Shown: positions 11,560 to 21,672 of the stretch, in pieces
Position numbering within the stretch: position 1 is the first letter of the stretch
How the letters are laid out: each line of letters begins with the position of its first letter
Source of the DNA: Phyto melanocephala
Lineage: Eukaryota > Arthropoda > Insecta > Diptera > Rhinophoridae
Direction of reading: 5' to 3'
Assembly (NCBI GenBank): GCA_941918925.1
Contig: OW799234.1
Coordinates: 131,296,895-131,360,894 of the forward strand
Length of the DNA stretch: 64,000 nucleotides
The notes under the pieces: generated by a model
Database searches by the model: none
What the model was told of the DNA's origin: nothing
Seen by the model: the letters and a program-made list of their open reading frames with translations, nothing else
Position numbers and translations under genes: made by a program

Positions 11560-12307
11560 CAAGTAAGAGTGCTTTATTCGGCCGTGCCGAATCTTATATA
11601 CCCTTCACAACGTGTAGTCAATAACAATAGTTTGTATCACCATTCATCTCATACAAAATACGTAAATATATATAAAAAACATACATACATATATAAAAAC
11701 ATGCCATTGTAAAATTATAAATTTAAGTACATATTTATGTTAACAAAAAAATTAAAAAAAAAATTAAAAAAAAAATTTTAAAAAATAAAAAAAAATTAAA
11801 ACAAAAAGAGTAAAACAACAAAAATTCAAAGAAAAAATATTAAAAAAAAATAAAAATATACATAATATATAAAATAATAAATAAAAAAAAAATTTTTTTG
11901 GTTCAGCTGTGATTCGATGCCACTAGTATACCACGTTTGTATGTATGTATGTATGTATGTATGTATGTATGTATGTTGTTGTTGTATTAAAAATAAAACG
12001 AGGTGGCCGTGGTTTTTTGCTCATACCTCAGTCGTTTATGTACCGATGTTTCTGAATTTCAATACTGATCTACTTTAGAATATTTCTGATATTTTAATAC
12101 CTCACCCGGGTCCAGGCAATGTCGGGGTGCTTCTAAAAGTTGATTTCAACCAACACACGGACAGACGGTCAGGGCTTAATCGACTCCTCTATTCATAAGC
12201 TTTCAGAAAATATATACTTTATGGAGTCAGAAATTAAAATTGTAGAAATTCCACAGGGAATGACAAAGCTATATATACCCTTGTGCACCACAGGTGAAAG
12301 GTATAAA
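11560..12307 (+). mobile_element. 'CAAGTAAGAG' AT-rich repeat, copy 4
   Basis: Starts GCAAGTAAGAGTGCTTTATT and ends CACCACAGGTGAAAGGTATA. Contains the A-rich core, GGTTCAGCTGTGATTCGATG and an expanded (GTAT)n run at about 11938-11975. Confidence 0.7.
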
Positions 12308-14278
12308 AAGGACCAAAAAAAACTAGCTAAAACTGACAACTCACATTTTTCACAACTTTCATAGACAGATGTTGGTCTTTTTATGCCCTCCCAACGTACC
12401 GACCGTACATACCGATACTCATAAGTAGATAAGCCCTAACCCAAATAATTGTAATTTTACAGGAGAAGAACAAAACGTAACAGAAACTGTATTATCATAA
12501 TGTAATTTATTTTGTAAAATTACTTGTTAAACTGTTTTTGATACTTTTACGTTAAATTTTTGATTCGAGGTATATTTGTGTGAAATGTATTAAAATCACT
12601 GAAAAACTCAATTTCATAAAAAGTACAAGTTAGAGCCATTTGACCATCGATGCATATTCATATGATGCGATCAACAGATGTATATAAAATATTTTTCTGA
12701 GATATTTTCACCCCCTTGGTTTGTTCTATTTTTCAAAATGAAGCACACAATACCGGAAAACAATAAAATCATAAAATTCTACCATTCTGAAAACACCACA
12801 GTTCACAATTCAATCTGAACGATACAAATATGTAAGTCAAAACTTGTAACGTTTTTAAGAGTTAGATTAGATTAGTTTGAGTGAAAGAATTTTCACTATC
12901 TGATTATTAAAAAAAGGTGTTCATAAAATCAAAAAATCTACGCAATAAAAAAATAACACATAGGTATACTCAATAAGCTAAGAGACAGCAAACACTTGCA
13001 TGTACACTACAAAATGAGACAGACAGGAGGCAAGGGAAACCAAATTTAACCAACAGCTTTATAAGAGGCTAATAAATAAAATTTCTATAAAAAATCACCT
13101 TAATAAGCCCTTTGTAAACCTTTAATAATTTTTATGAATAAAGCAGAAAATATTTAGAAAAATCTTGGAATATTCTGTTGTCCGGTAGTTACTCTGTAAG
13201 CTAGCTACATATAAATATACATACATATGTAGATATGTACATACATATGTATGTAGGTACTTATATAGAATTTTTCATACAAATTTTTTATTTACTCATT
13301 ATTTTACAAATTATCCTTTTAAAGATAATTTTTAAAACAATAACAACATTTTTAATTGTTTTCAATACAATTTTTGTTTTATTATTAGCATTTTTTGTCA
13401 TGGCCATGTATCTATGTAGCAACATATACATAAGTAAGTGCATAGGTACCTAGTATCTCTCCAAAAATAACTTTAAACAACAGCGCTTAACAACATTTTG
13501 TTTTAGATATGTTGAAATATCATATAATTAATTGTACTTATTTTTTCAATAATTTTCTTTTGAAATAAGCGTTTGCCCTTGACGGTGTCCTTTTTGTTAT
13601 TCTTTTTGGAATAATCTTTTGCGGTCATTAGTGCCAGGCAAAAACAGCAATTTTTAGAAAAAGCTGAATGAGTCCATATGTGCGTACGCTTGTGGCATAT
13701 GCATGTTTTGATTGTATAATATTTTGGAATTTTAATACAGAAGGAGGATATTTGTGCGAACAAAAGAAAACAACAAAAAATTCCAACATTTTTATTGGAA
13801 ACTTGGAATTGGGAATAACAAAAATATATTTATTTAACTTCATTCAATATAACAGTATAACAGTTACAATAGTTGAAAAACAACTAAAAGTGGGCTCGTC
13901 TGCAATAACAACAATACAGTTGTCTGTGGTACATACTTATACCTACATGCATACATACATACATACACATATAAATATGTATATGCAACATATGTATGTA
14001 TGTATGTAAATGCTAGTATATTAAGTCATAAGTACTACAAAACAAAAACAATAATATTACGTCTGTGTTAAGCTTATATTTACATACATATATACATACA
14101 TGTATTTATATACATTAGTACATGTACAACAAAAGTATGTACTTGCGTAGGTAGGCCTGTAAACACATCTACATAAATACACACATACATATATACAAAC
14201 GAATGTATGTACATATGTATGTAGGTGGGTGTGATTAATGAGTAATTTTGTTTTTTCTTTTATTTTTCTTTGTTCTAG
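12308..14278. other. AT-rich intergenic stretch with MITE fragment and TACA/TATG microsatellites
   Basis: No supported gene. 13099-13146 is half of the palindromic MITE family. TACATA/TATG microsatellites occur around 13205-13260, 13945-14010 and 14080-14225. Short frames here are low-complexity. Confidence 0.5.
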
Positions 14279-14468
14279 TATTTTTGGGGGTAAAGCAAGG
14301 AGGCCAGTCAATGTCACCCTGTCGAGTTTCGAGGTGAAACAAGTGATGCAACTCTTATGGATTATTACGAATTTATGTGTTGGGTGTTGCGTTTGTTTTT
14401 GTTATATTTTTGCTGGTATTGTTCATGATTTGTGCCCAGCAAAAAAACGTGATGAAATGATTTTGCAG
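14279..14468 (+). CDS. Candidate orphan internal exon of a membrane protein
   Basis: A Py-rich tract ending TTTGTTCTAG precedes this stretch, and it is followed by TTTTGCAG|GTATTC, a possible donor. In between, one open frame encodes about 63 residues with balanced composition, unlike its AT-rich surroundings. It starts IFGGKARRPVNVTLSSFEVK. It then has one hydrophobic Cys-rich span, LLWIITNLCVGCCVCFCYIF, and a charged tail (CPAKKRDEMILQ). The hydrophobic span would cross a membrane once. If the donor is not used, the frame ends at a TGA at 14481. I do not recognise the protein and saw no partner exon nearby. Confidence 0.35.
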
Positions 14469-14483
14469 GTATTCAACCGATGA

Positions 14484-14913
14484 CGAAGTGTTTTAATTTA
14501 GTTAAAAATACTAATAATTTGACTATTAGAGTCTGATTGGAGATGATGTGTTTATTTAATTATTAAGGAACTGCACTGAAAACTTATAAGAGTAATAAAA
14601 AACTCATGCACATTTAGAAAGTTATTTAGAATGGGTCATTTTACACTATTAATTTAGAAGTCCTGAAAATGTTATACAATTTGCATTACATCAAAATTGT
14701 TTTTGCTTGGTATTGTTGACTTTTTTCAACTCTTACTGCTGTTTATTGGTGTATGTATCTGCATACAGTGAGCAAACAAATCTTATACACTTACTAAAAT
14801 ATAATTAAAATAGGACACTGTAATAAGTGTTTAAGAAAATTTTAATTGATTAAATACAAATTAAAGTTTGAGATCTATATTGTAATTGTACATAAATATT
14901 ACATTCCTTGTAA
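14484..14913. other. AT-rich stretch, nothing recognised
   Basis: No open frame of note and no element ends. Confidence 0.4.
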
Positions 14914-14933
14914 TCTATATATATAAAAGTGAA

Positions 14934-14968
<35 letters not shown>

Positions 14969-16039
14969 GCTATAGACTCCGAAACTGTAAAACCGATCGG
15001 GCTCAAACTTGGGTAAGTTGTTGTACACATACCAGGGAGTGTTTATGGGTGAAAAAAAGTGGGCGGAGCCACGCCCATAAAAAATTAGTTATCAGTTTTA
15101 GCTACTTGCAATTGACCGATTTTTCTGAAACTTTGCACACATATCGAGCTGTCATGACTAAATAATTTAGTGGTAAGAAAAGTGGGCGGGGCCACGCCCC
15201 TAAAAAAGTTTTAATTTTGAGGTACTTGCACTGGACCGATTTTTCTGAAACTTTGCACACATATTGAGCTGTCATGGCTTTATAATTTCGTGATTGAAAA
15301 AGTGGGCCGGGCCACGCCCATAAAAAATTAGTTATCAGTTTTAGCTACTTGCACTGGACCGATTTTTCTAAAACTTTGCACACACACTAAGCTGTCATGA
15401 CTTTATAATTTCGTGATTAGAAAAGTGAGCTGTGCCACGCCCATAAAAAAAAGTTATCATTTTGAGGTATTTGCTCTCGACCGATTTTTCTGAAACTTTG
15501 CACACATATTGAGCTGTCATGACTTTATAATTTCGTGATTGAAAAAGTGGGCGGGGCCACGCCCATAAAAAATTAGTTATCAGATTTAGCTACTTGCACT
15601 GGACCGAATTTTCTGAAACTTTGCAAACATACTGAGCTGTCATGACTTTACACTTTCGTCATTAGAAAAGTGGGCAGTGTCACGCCCATTAAAAAAAGGT
15701 ATCATTTTGAGGTACTTTCACTGGACCGATTTTTTTGAAATTTTGCACACATATTGAGTTGTCATGACTATACAGTTTCGTATTTAGAAAAGTGGGCAGT
15801 GCCACGCCCATTAAAAAAAGGTATCATTTTGAGGTACTTACACTGGACCGATTTTTCTGAAACTTTGCACACTTATTGAGCTGTCATGACTATACAGTTT
15901 CTTAATTAGAAAAGTGGGCAGTGCCACCCTCATAAAGAAAAAGTTATAGTTTTTAGCCTTGCACTTGATATTCGATTAAAATTTAGAATGCGATTAAAAT
16001 TCATGAAGGGGCGTAGCAACGCGCGCCGGGATTGGCTAG
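14914..16039 (+). mobile_element. Non-autonomous Helitron with internal tandem repeats, copy 2
   Basis: Starts TCTATATATATAAAAGTGAA with (GT)n. It ends with GGGGCGTAGCAACGCGCGCC, then GGGATTGG and CTAG. Flanked by A (14913) and T (16040). It carries about eight internal units of about 110 bp, more than copy 1, so unit number differs between copies. Confidence 0.85.
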
Positions 16040-16449
16040 TTACGTATAAAAATAAAAACAAAAAAAAAAATTAAAATCAATAGAGAACAAAATTATGCCA
16101 ATATTCATTAGCAAAAAGATAAATATAATGGCTTTCAGTACTTTTTATGTTATCCTCTGGCTTCTTTCACTGCTAAGTTTTTTTGACATTGAATGAACTA
16201 ATTTTTCGTCACTTTATAACTTCCAAGTTGATACGAGTTTTTTGTTATGAACAACTTTTCCTTAAAACTGTGATATTATTAGATTCTTTATTTAATTAAT
16301 CAGAAAGTAATTGTTGTAATACTATTTGTAAATTCTCATAACTATGATAACAATATTGGTAAAATTAATAAGTTTAAATAAATAAATAAAAAATAATAAA
16401 AAAATAAAAAAAAAAACAATTTTTTGACTCTTCTTTGGAAATAGTATTC

Positions 16450-17620
16450 CATTTATTGGATATTCATTTAATTTTGTTTTCAAATATGCCCGAAAATGTT
16501 CTATTGGGTTTTGATTCGGGGTTTGAGGAGGATGAGGCAATACTTTTTGAGTATTATAAAAAACAACCATTCCTTCACTACATTAGCTGAGTGTGTCTTG
16601 TACGAACACAAATCCTTCCTCTTAACCAATTTTTACTTATTTATTTTATTTATTATTGTTATTTTGATTTTCTAATACACCAAGACATAATATCATATAA
16701 ATTACAGCGTTGGAATCAGACTAGTTAAGCTAACCATTGATAACAAAGTTTACATTCTCAATGAACCACATAAATTTTATACATATAAAAAACAAAAATA
16801 AATTTTAAGGCTATTGTAGGTACATATATAAAACAAAATAAGTTAAAATTAACTTTGAAATTTAAAATTACGTCAAAACATTAAATAGTTTGAGTAAATT
16901 TCAAAACCTTATAGCGTTGCTAGTGATTTGTAAATTATTTGGTAGCAGATTGAGCTAAATTATTTTGAGAATATTAAGTAAACTATTTATTTATTTATTT
17001 AACTTTATAGTAATATGAAAAAGCAAAATAACTTATATTACAGATAAAAAAATTTATTCTTATTTCCTTCTACAAGGGTCCCAAAAGCATTTGCCTCCAG
17101 TACCCCACATCATTCCATTGCCACCAAGGCTGCCCCCTCCCCCCTTTCTCTCTCCACATGGATTTTTGTCCATCACTGCCGAATATGTTAAATTTAGACT
17201 CGTCTGAAAAAAATAACTTTCTTATAAAGCAGTGTCTTTGTACATAAATTCATCTGCATACATTAGGCATTTCTTTATATTTTCTTTGGAGGGTAAAGGC
17301 TTCTTACGAGGTGTGTACGTATGCATATGATTCTTTCAGTTTCTTTCAGTTTGTGGAGTAATATCTTTTATTTCGGATTATTTTTGTTCATAAGTAATTT
17401 TTCAAAAACTTTTGCATATTTCTTCATCAAATTAAATATTTTCCGTTCCTCTGGGTCTGTCTTAATAATTTTTTTTTAAGGTTTTTATAATATAATGAAC
17501 GGTACTGCGCGATTTTTTAACTTTTACCCCGATTTCACGGATTGAATTATTTTTCTTTCACATGTAAATTTATAACTAATTCTTTCAAATCTTTTGATAC
17601 TTGTTCTTTTAACATTTTGA
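16450..17620 (-). pseudogene. Tc1-like transposase relic
   Basis: Read on the minus strand from 17615 downwards. MLKEQVSKDLKELVINLHVK matches the Tc1 N-terminal SKDLRDRIVDLHK block. It is followed by KNRGKS-like and VHYIIKTLKK-like pieces in other frames, by FFSDESKFNIFGSDGQKSMW with the first catalytic Asp, and near 16560 by PPQTPNQNPIEHFRAYLKTK, the block holding the last catalytic residue. Many stops and a possible insertion at about 16.6-17.0 kb break it. Confidence 0.7.
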
Positions 17621-17679
17621 TCACTTTTTTAAAATTGAAATCTACTGGTCAATTTGAAAATCATAATACTGAGTAGCTT

Positions 17680-18600
17680 AAAACTCAAGTTGATAATTCT
17701 CGAGCAAAAATTTTGTAAAGGGGCTTATAATTTTATCATTTCTCTTATTTTTAGGGAAAACACAAAAAAAAAATCAATTCAATAGAAGAGTTCATTTATG
17801 CTTATTAGAAGAGACAACATTTTCTTCAGTTCTCATAGGTAGATCAAATGTTAAAAATGAAGAAATTAATAGCCAATTCAACGCAAGTATGGCTTACTTC
17901 AATTGGTGTACAAGTTTTTTTTGGCTCACTGTATGTACTTCTATTAGTTAATTTTTCCTGGACTTTTTTACATTTCATATTTTCAAATTTAATTGTTAAG
18001 CAGCTGCTTATGATCTTTCTTCTATACGCACAGTACTGGCACAATTTGGAAGATTAAGTGTGGTTATGAATCGATTCATAAAATTTGTTAAAACCTGATC
18101 AGACAACGATTATGCGCACCGTAAACTTGAAGTAGTCTATAAGTTTGGAAACAGACTATGAATTTGGTGATTAAAATTCAACGAATTGTAAACGTTTTTC
18201 TGGTGGAAGTCTTTGCATTGTGATTTACCAAAATATACCAAACAAAAAATATCTTTAAACTTCTTTTTTATTTTATGTGCTAAAGTTTTTTATTACAAGT
18301 GTTTGTTTTATTTGCAAAATGTTATTATAAGTAGTATAATTTTTTTGGCTGATACAGTTATAGGTTACTCAAATCCATAGAATCAGTAGTTTTACAAACT
18401 ATTTAAGAAATCAATGAAACTTAAGTAGATCGGTATAACATTATTATACAACACAGTAAAACAGCTTTGGCTATGCAATGTTGGTAGTTTTACATTTGAG
18501 TAAACTCATTAGATAGATGTAAAAAAACGTATTTTAACGTTTAGTGTAATATGGATATTTTTTTTAAATAATTTTTTTTATTTAAACTACCATTTGTTTA
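17680..18600. other. AT-rich intergenic stretch
   Basis: Two overlapping short frames at 17844-18057 on opposite strands have no domain support. Nothing else recognised. Confidence 0.4.
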
Positions 18601-18674
18601 TTATAATAGTTATAGAGTAAACCTTTTATATACATACATTTGATTATCTTTATGTTTCTTGTACATCAACCCAT

Positions 18675-19013
18675 TTAATACCCTTTTTGTTCCTCGTTAA
18701 AACTATCACTCCCAATGGCGGAATCACCAACCTGGGTCTCGTTATTACAAACACCTACTTCAAATAGCAATTCATCAATTTTTGAACAAGTCTTATGAGC
18801 GGTACCAATTAGGGAACGCATATTTTCCATACAACTTAGAAATTCTTTTCCATCATAGAGAGAATCCTTAAGTACTTCTTGCAAATTTTGTATAATTTCA
18901 TTTTCATTGTTTTTGTGATGATAATCGTAGTTGTTGACGCAAAATTTAGTGTCACGATGAAGATCCTCCAGTTTGTCTTCCAACTTTTCCAAAACGTCGT
19001 TGAGGGAAGTCAT
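18675..19013 (-). CDS. Small coiled-coil protein, 112 aa, unidentified
   Basis: An intact single-exon frame starting MTSLNDVLEKLEDKLEDLHR and ending SFNEEQKGY. It is rich in Leu/Glu/Lys heptads over about residues 1-25 and 38-85, with no membrane segment and no signal peptide. A Ser/Asp/Gln-rich tail follows. The local base composition is richer in G+C than the flanks, as expected for selected coding DNA. It lies about 1.06 kb from Hip and is divergently transcribed, so the two may share the upstream region 19014-20069. The size and helical pattern recall small subunits of cytoskeletal or vesicle-adaptor complexes, but I cannot assign it to one. The first Met is preceded by AATGACTTCC-like sequence on the opposite strand; no better upstream start is visible. 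Confidence 0.65.
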   Translation of the reverse strand: MTSLNDVLEKLEDKLEDLHRDTKFCVNNYDYHHKNNENEIIQNLQEVLKDSLYDGKEFLSCMENMRSLIGTAHKTCSKIDELLFEVGVCNNETQVGDSAIGSDSFNEEQKGY

Positions 19014-20069
19014 TATAACTAAAATTTAACAGTTTTAAAGAAGAAAATTATGTTTTATAATAAAAAAATATTTATTTTTAGGCGGGTAATGTCTTTTTAA
19101 AAGAAAAATGTCAAAGTAATACCGGCAAGTGCTGTCAAGTTAAAATATTTTAGAAAGCAACATGACTATTTCGTACTGGCAGTACCATGCTCGAAAAAAA
19201 CAGTGGTGATAACATAATTAGTTTTAAAGCTGCTAACAATACATACAGTACATATATCCAACATAACAAGACATGATCGAAGCTCAAGATTTTCTTTGCC
19301 TTGAATAGGAAATCGTAGCGCGCTAACTATTATTATTGCATTCGAGGTTTCAAAAATTCCTAATTGTTTTAATATTCTCTATTTTGATTGATGGTGGTAA
19401 CAAAGTGAAATATGTTTATTGTTGAATTTTACGGTTTTAAAAATCAGCAAGCTTTATAATATGGTAATCGTAAAAAAATGACATAGACTGAAGAAAAATG
19501 GCAATTAATAAAATAATCGTTGAGAAAATTTTAATAACTTATAAAATTTTTACAATAATTGTGGAACGCTTATAAAATTTACTATGTTTCTTTGGCTATA
19601 ATCAATTCGAATACAAGGTACGAAACTGATGTTCCGTGTATATTTACCTTGTTAGTTACAATTTGTATATTTAAACATGAAACAAGAATGATAAGCGTGT
19701 TGCGTAAACCTGTTGCTAAGTGTGTACCCACAATAAACCACATTTATATATGTTTACATTTTAGAAAATAATCGCTAACAATCATAAAATTTACGTATAT
19801 GAGTTTAAAATCGCCTTTCTGTAAAATAGCTAAGTAATCAACATTTAAAATTCCAATCAATAGCAGAAGAAAATTAGGATATTAAGAAAGAAGACTCTGG
19901 AATTTTGTTCAATTAATTATTTTATTAATTTGCAGAATAGTGTGTTTCGCTTCCTATAGAATTTAAATTTCTTTAATAAAGAAGTTTTTCTTTAAAATAA
20001 AAACATTATCCTACGAAATCTTACAAGATTTTCTGCTAAAAAGCAAAATTACTTGAAAGAAAACTCAAC
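19014..20069. promoter_or_regulatory. Intergenic region between divergent coiled-coil gene and Hip
   Basis: It must hold the Hip promoter and probably that of the minus-strand gene. I see no confident TATA box or initiator and no mobile-element ends. A tract ending TTTGCAG near 19937 could be the 3' splice site of a 5'UTR intron, but that is unproven. Confidence 0.4.
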
Positions 20070-20239
20070 ATGGCTGCCCCAATAAATCAAGAGGAGTTGA
20101 CTAAATTGAAATCGTTTATCGAATTTGTTTCGGCAAATCCAGCCATTTTAAATTTGCCACAATTGGGTTTCTTTAAAAAGCTGATAGAACAATTTGGAGG
20201 CAAGGTACCTGAGGGCACTTTTCAAATGCCGGCCGGAGC
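20070..20239 (+). CDS. Hip: Hip exon 1 (Hsc70-interacting protein, N-terminal dimerisation region)
   Basis: The start ATG sits in ACTCAACATGG, a good fly initiation context. The exon encodes 56 codons plus two bases: MAAPINQEELTKLKSFIEFV, then SANPAILNLPQLGFFKKLIE and QFGGKVPEGTF. This is the conserved N-terminus of Hip/ST13, through which the co-chaperone dimerises. The donor is GGAGC|GTAAGT. Intron 1 (20240-20357) is only 118 bp and ends GAAATAG. Confidence 0.92.
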
Positions 20240-20357
20240 GTAAGTATTTCTTTATACCAGATATCTGTAGAAAATATCTACATATATATGTGCATAGATA
20301 TATAAATGTGTGTGTCTTCAAATCGATTAAAACTTTGTTTTCTTATACTTGAAATAG

Positions 20358-20488
20358 AAAATGTCCTTTTGGTGGCGATGTAAAATGTGAAGATAAATCT
20401 ACAACATTCGCCGCAGACGAGGCTGATGAAGAAGTTCCAGATATGGAAGCTGAATCAGAGGAGTCTGAAGTTGAATTGGATACGGAAG
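20358..20488 (+). CDS. Hip: Hip exon 2 (acidic linker)
   Basis: It continues frame from exon 1: (A)KCPFGGDVKCEDKSTTF, then DEADEEVPDMEAESEESEVE, and LDTE plus the first base of a Gly codon. The KCPFGGDVK segment and acidic linker are typical of insect Hip. The donor GAAG|GTATGT is strong and leaves phase 1. The next Hip exon is 27 kb away. Because of the phase, all four large frames inside the intron could also be joined here without shifting frame. Confidence 0.92.
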
Positions 20489-21662
20489 GTATGTTAAAAA
20501 ACATTTAAGCAAGTTTAAGACAGAACAACTGTTGTGTTTTTTAGACTTTGTCCCACTCTAGTTAAATATTTGAATTTACATTTAGATAAGTAAAATTGTT
20601 CTAGGTACCTATGTATGTTGTTTACTTAGGTGTGTTATTAACTTATGTACTTTAAATTTTTTTGCTTTGCTCTTAATACCTACATACATTTACTATTAGT
20701 TACTATATAATCATATTTCGGGAAAGTATCGTAATTATTTTTATTCCTTATGTATCTTGTGTTAATTATCATAGAATTGAACACTATTTTTATTTAATTT
20801 TTTTTTTTTTTTTTTTTGACAAACTTGTAAGTTAGAGCAAGCTACTGAAAACTGTTGTTTTCCTTTTTTTTTTTAAATGTTATTGACTGGAGACGTGTTA
20901 AACAAGGTAAAATCATTGCTGCATCAAACATTTGTGATATAAATATAATTTTATTTAAGAATTGCCTGTTGTGGGGGTTTGAAAGTAAATAAAAAAAAGC
21001 AAAAATGATAAGCATTCCCTGGACTGAATGGTGCATTTATGTTAAGTGGGATACTTACTATTGAAAATAAACGTTGTTAGTTGCTTAAATTTACATTGTT
21101 AGCTATTTTGTGCGCTTATTTTTAAGATTCAATTATCGTCCATAAATAGTTTCGAGGTAGAGGGAGTGTCAATGGATATATTTGACAAGCGATATATATA
21201 AGATGTAGACACCAATTTTTAATATGATCCACAAATTAAATGTTTCCTACGAGGGCTTGCGAATAAGCAAATATGTATATAATGCAAAGCCTTTAGTTAA
21301 AATCGAAAAAAAAACTATTTTATTTAATTTAACTACTTTAAACCAACCAAATCTTGTTGATTCTAATATTAAAAAAAAAAAAATAGATCTCTTAAGTGAA
21401 GAAAATTTAAAATGTTATTTATTTGTTATATTTTTCATGTAAGGGAATTAATTGCATACTGTTAACCAGCTTAATGAAAAATTCCTATTTAGGAATATAC
21501 AAAAAATTATTCATATAAAAAAATTTATTACTTGTTAAGTTGGAAAAAAAGTTCATTAAACCATTTTTTGATTCATAAAAATAAAAAGAAAATTAAACTT
21601 AAAAGAAAACGTTATTTCAAATGTAAATATCTCCGAAATTTTGATAATGTGCTTTTTGCCAT
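20489..21662. other. Start of Hip intron 2, no gene seen
   Basis: AT-rich, with a poly-T run near 20800. The small frame at 21224-21442 lacks any domain. The last 40 bases belong to the conserved block before paralog 1. Confidence 0.45.
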
Positions 21663-21672
21663 ATGCTTGCAG
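21623..21672 (+). promoter_or_regulatory. Conserved block / probable 3' splice site before paralog 1
   Basis: It contains TCTCCGAAATTTTGATAATG, then TGCTTTTTGCC and ATATGCTTGCAG. A TTGAT branch-point candidate lies 28 bases before the AG, and a pyrimidine tract follows it. The same block precedes paralogs 2-4, while sequence further upstream diverges, most clearly between the two paralog pairs. It also contains an ATG 16 bases upstream of, and out of frame with, the apparent start. Confidence 0.6.

Noticed and set aside
13668..14009. 113-aa frame with TACA-repeat-coded tail
   Set aside because: Low-complexity microsatellite translation (YTYMHTYIHTH) and no domain or splice support.
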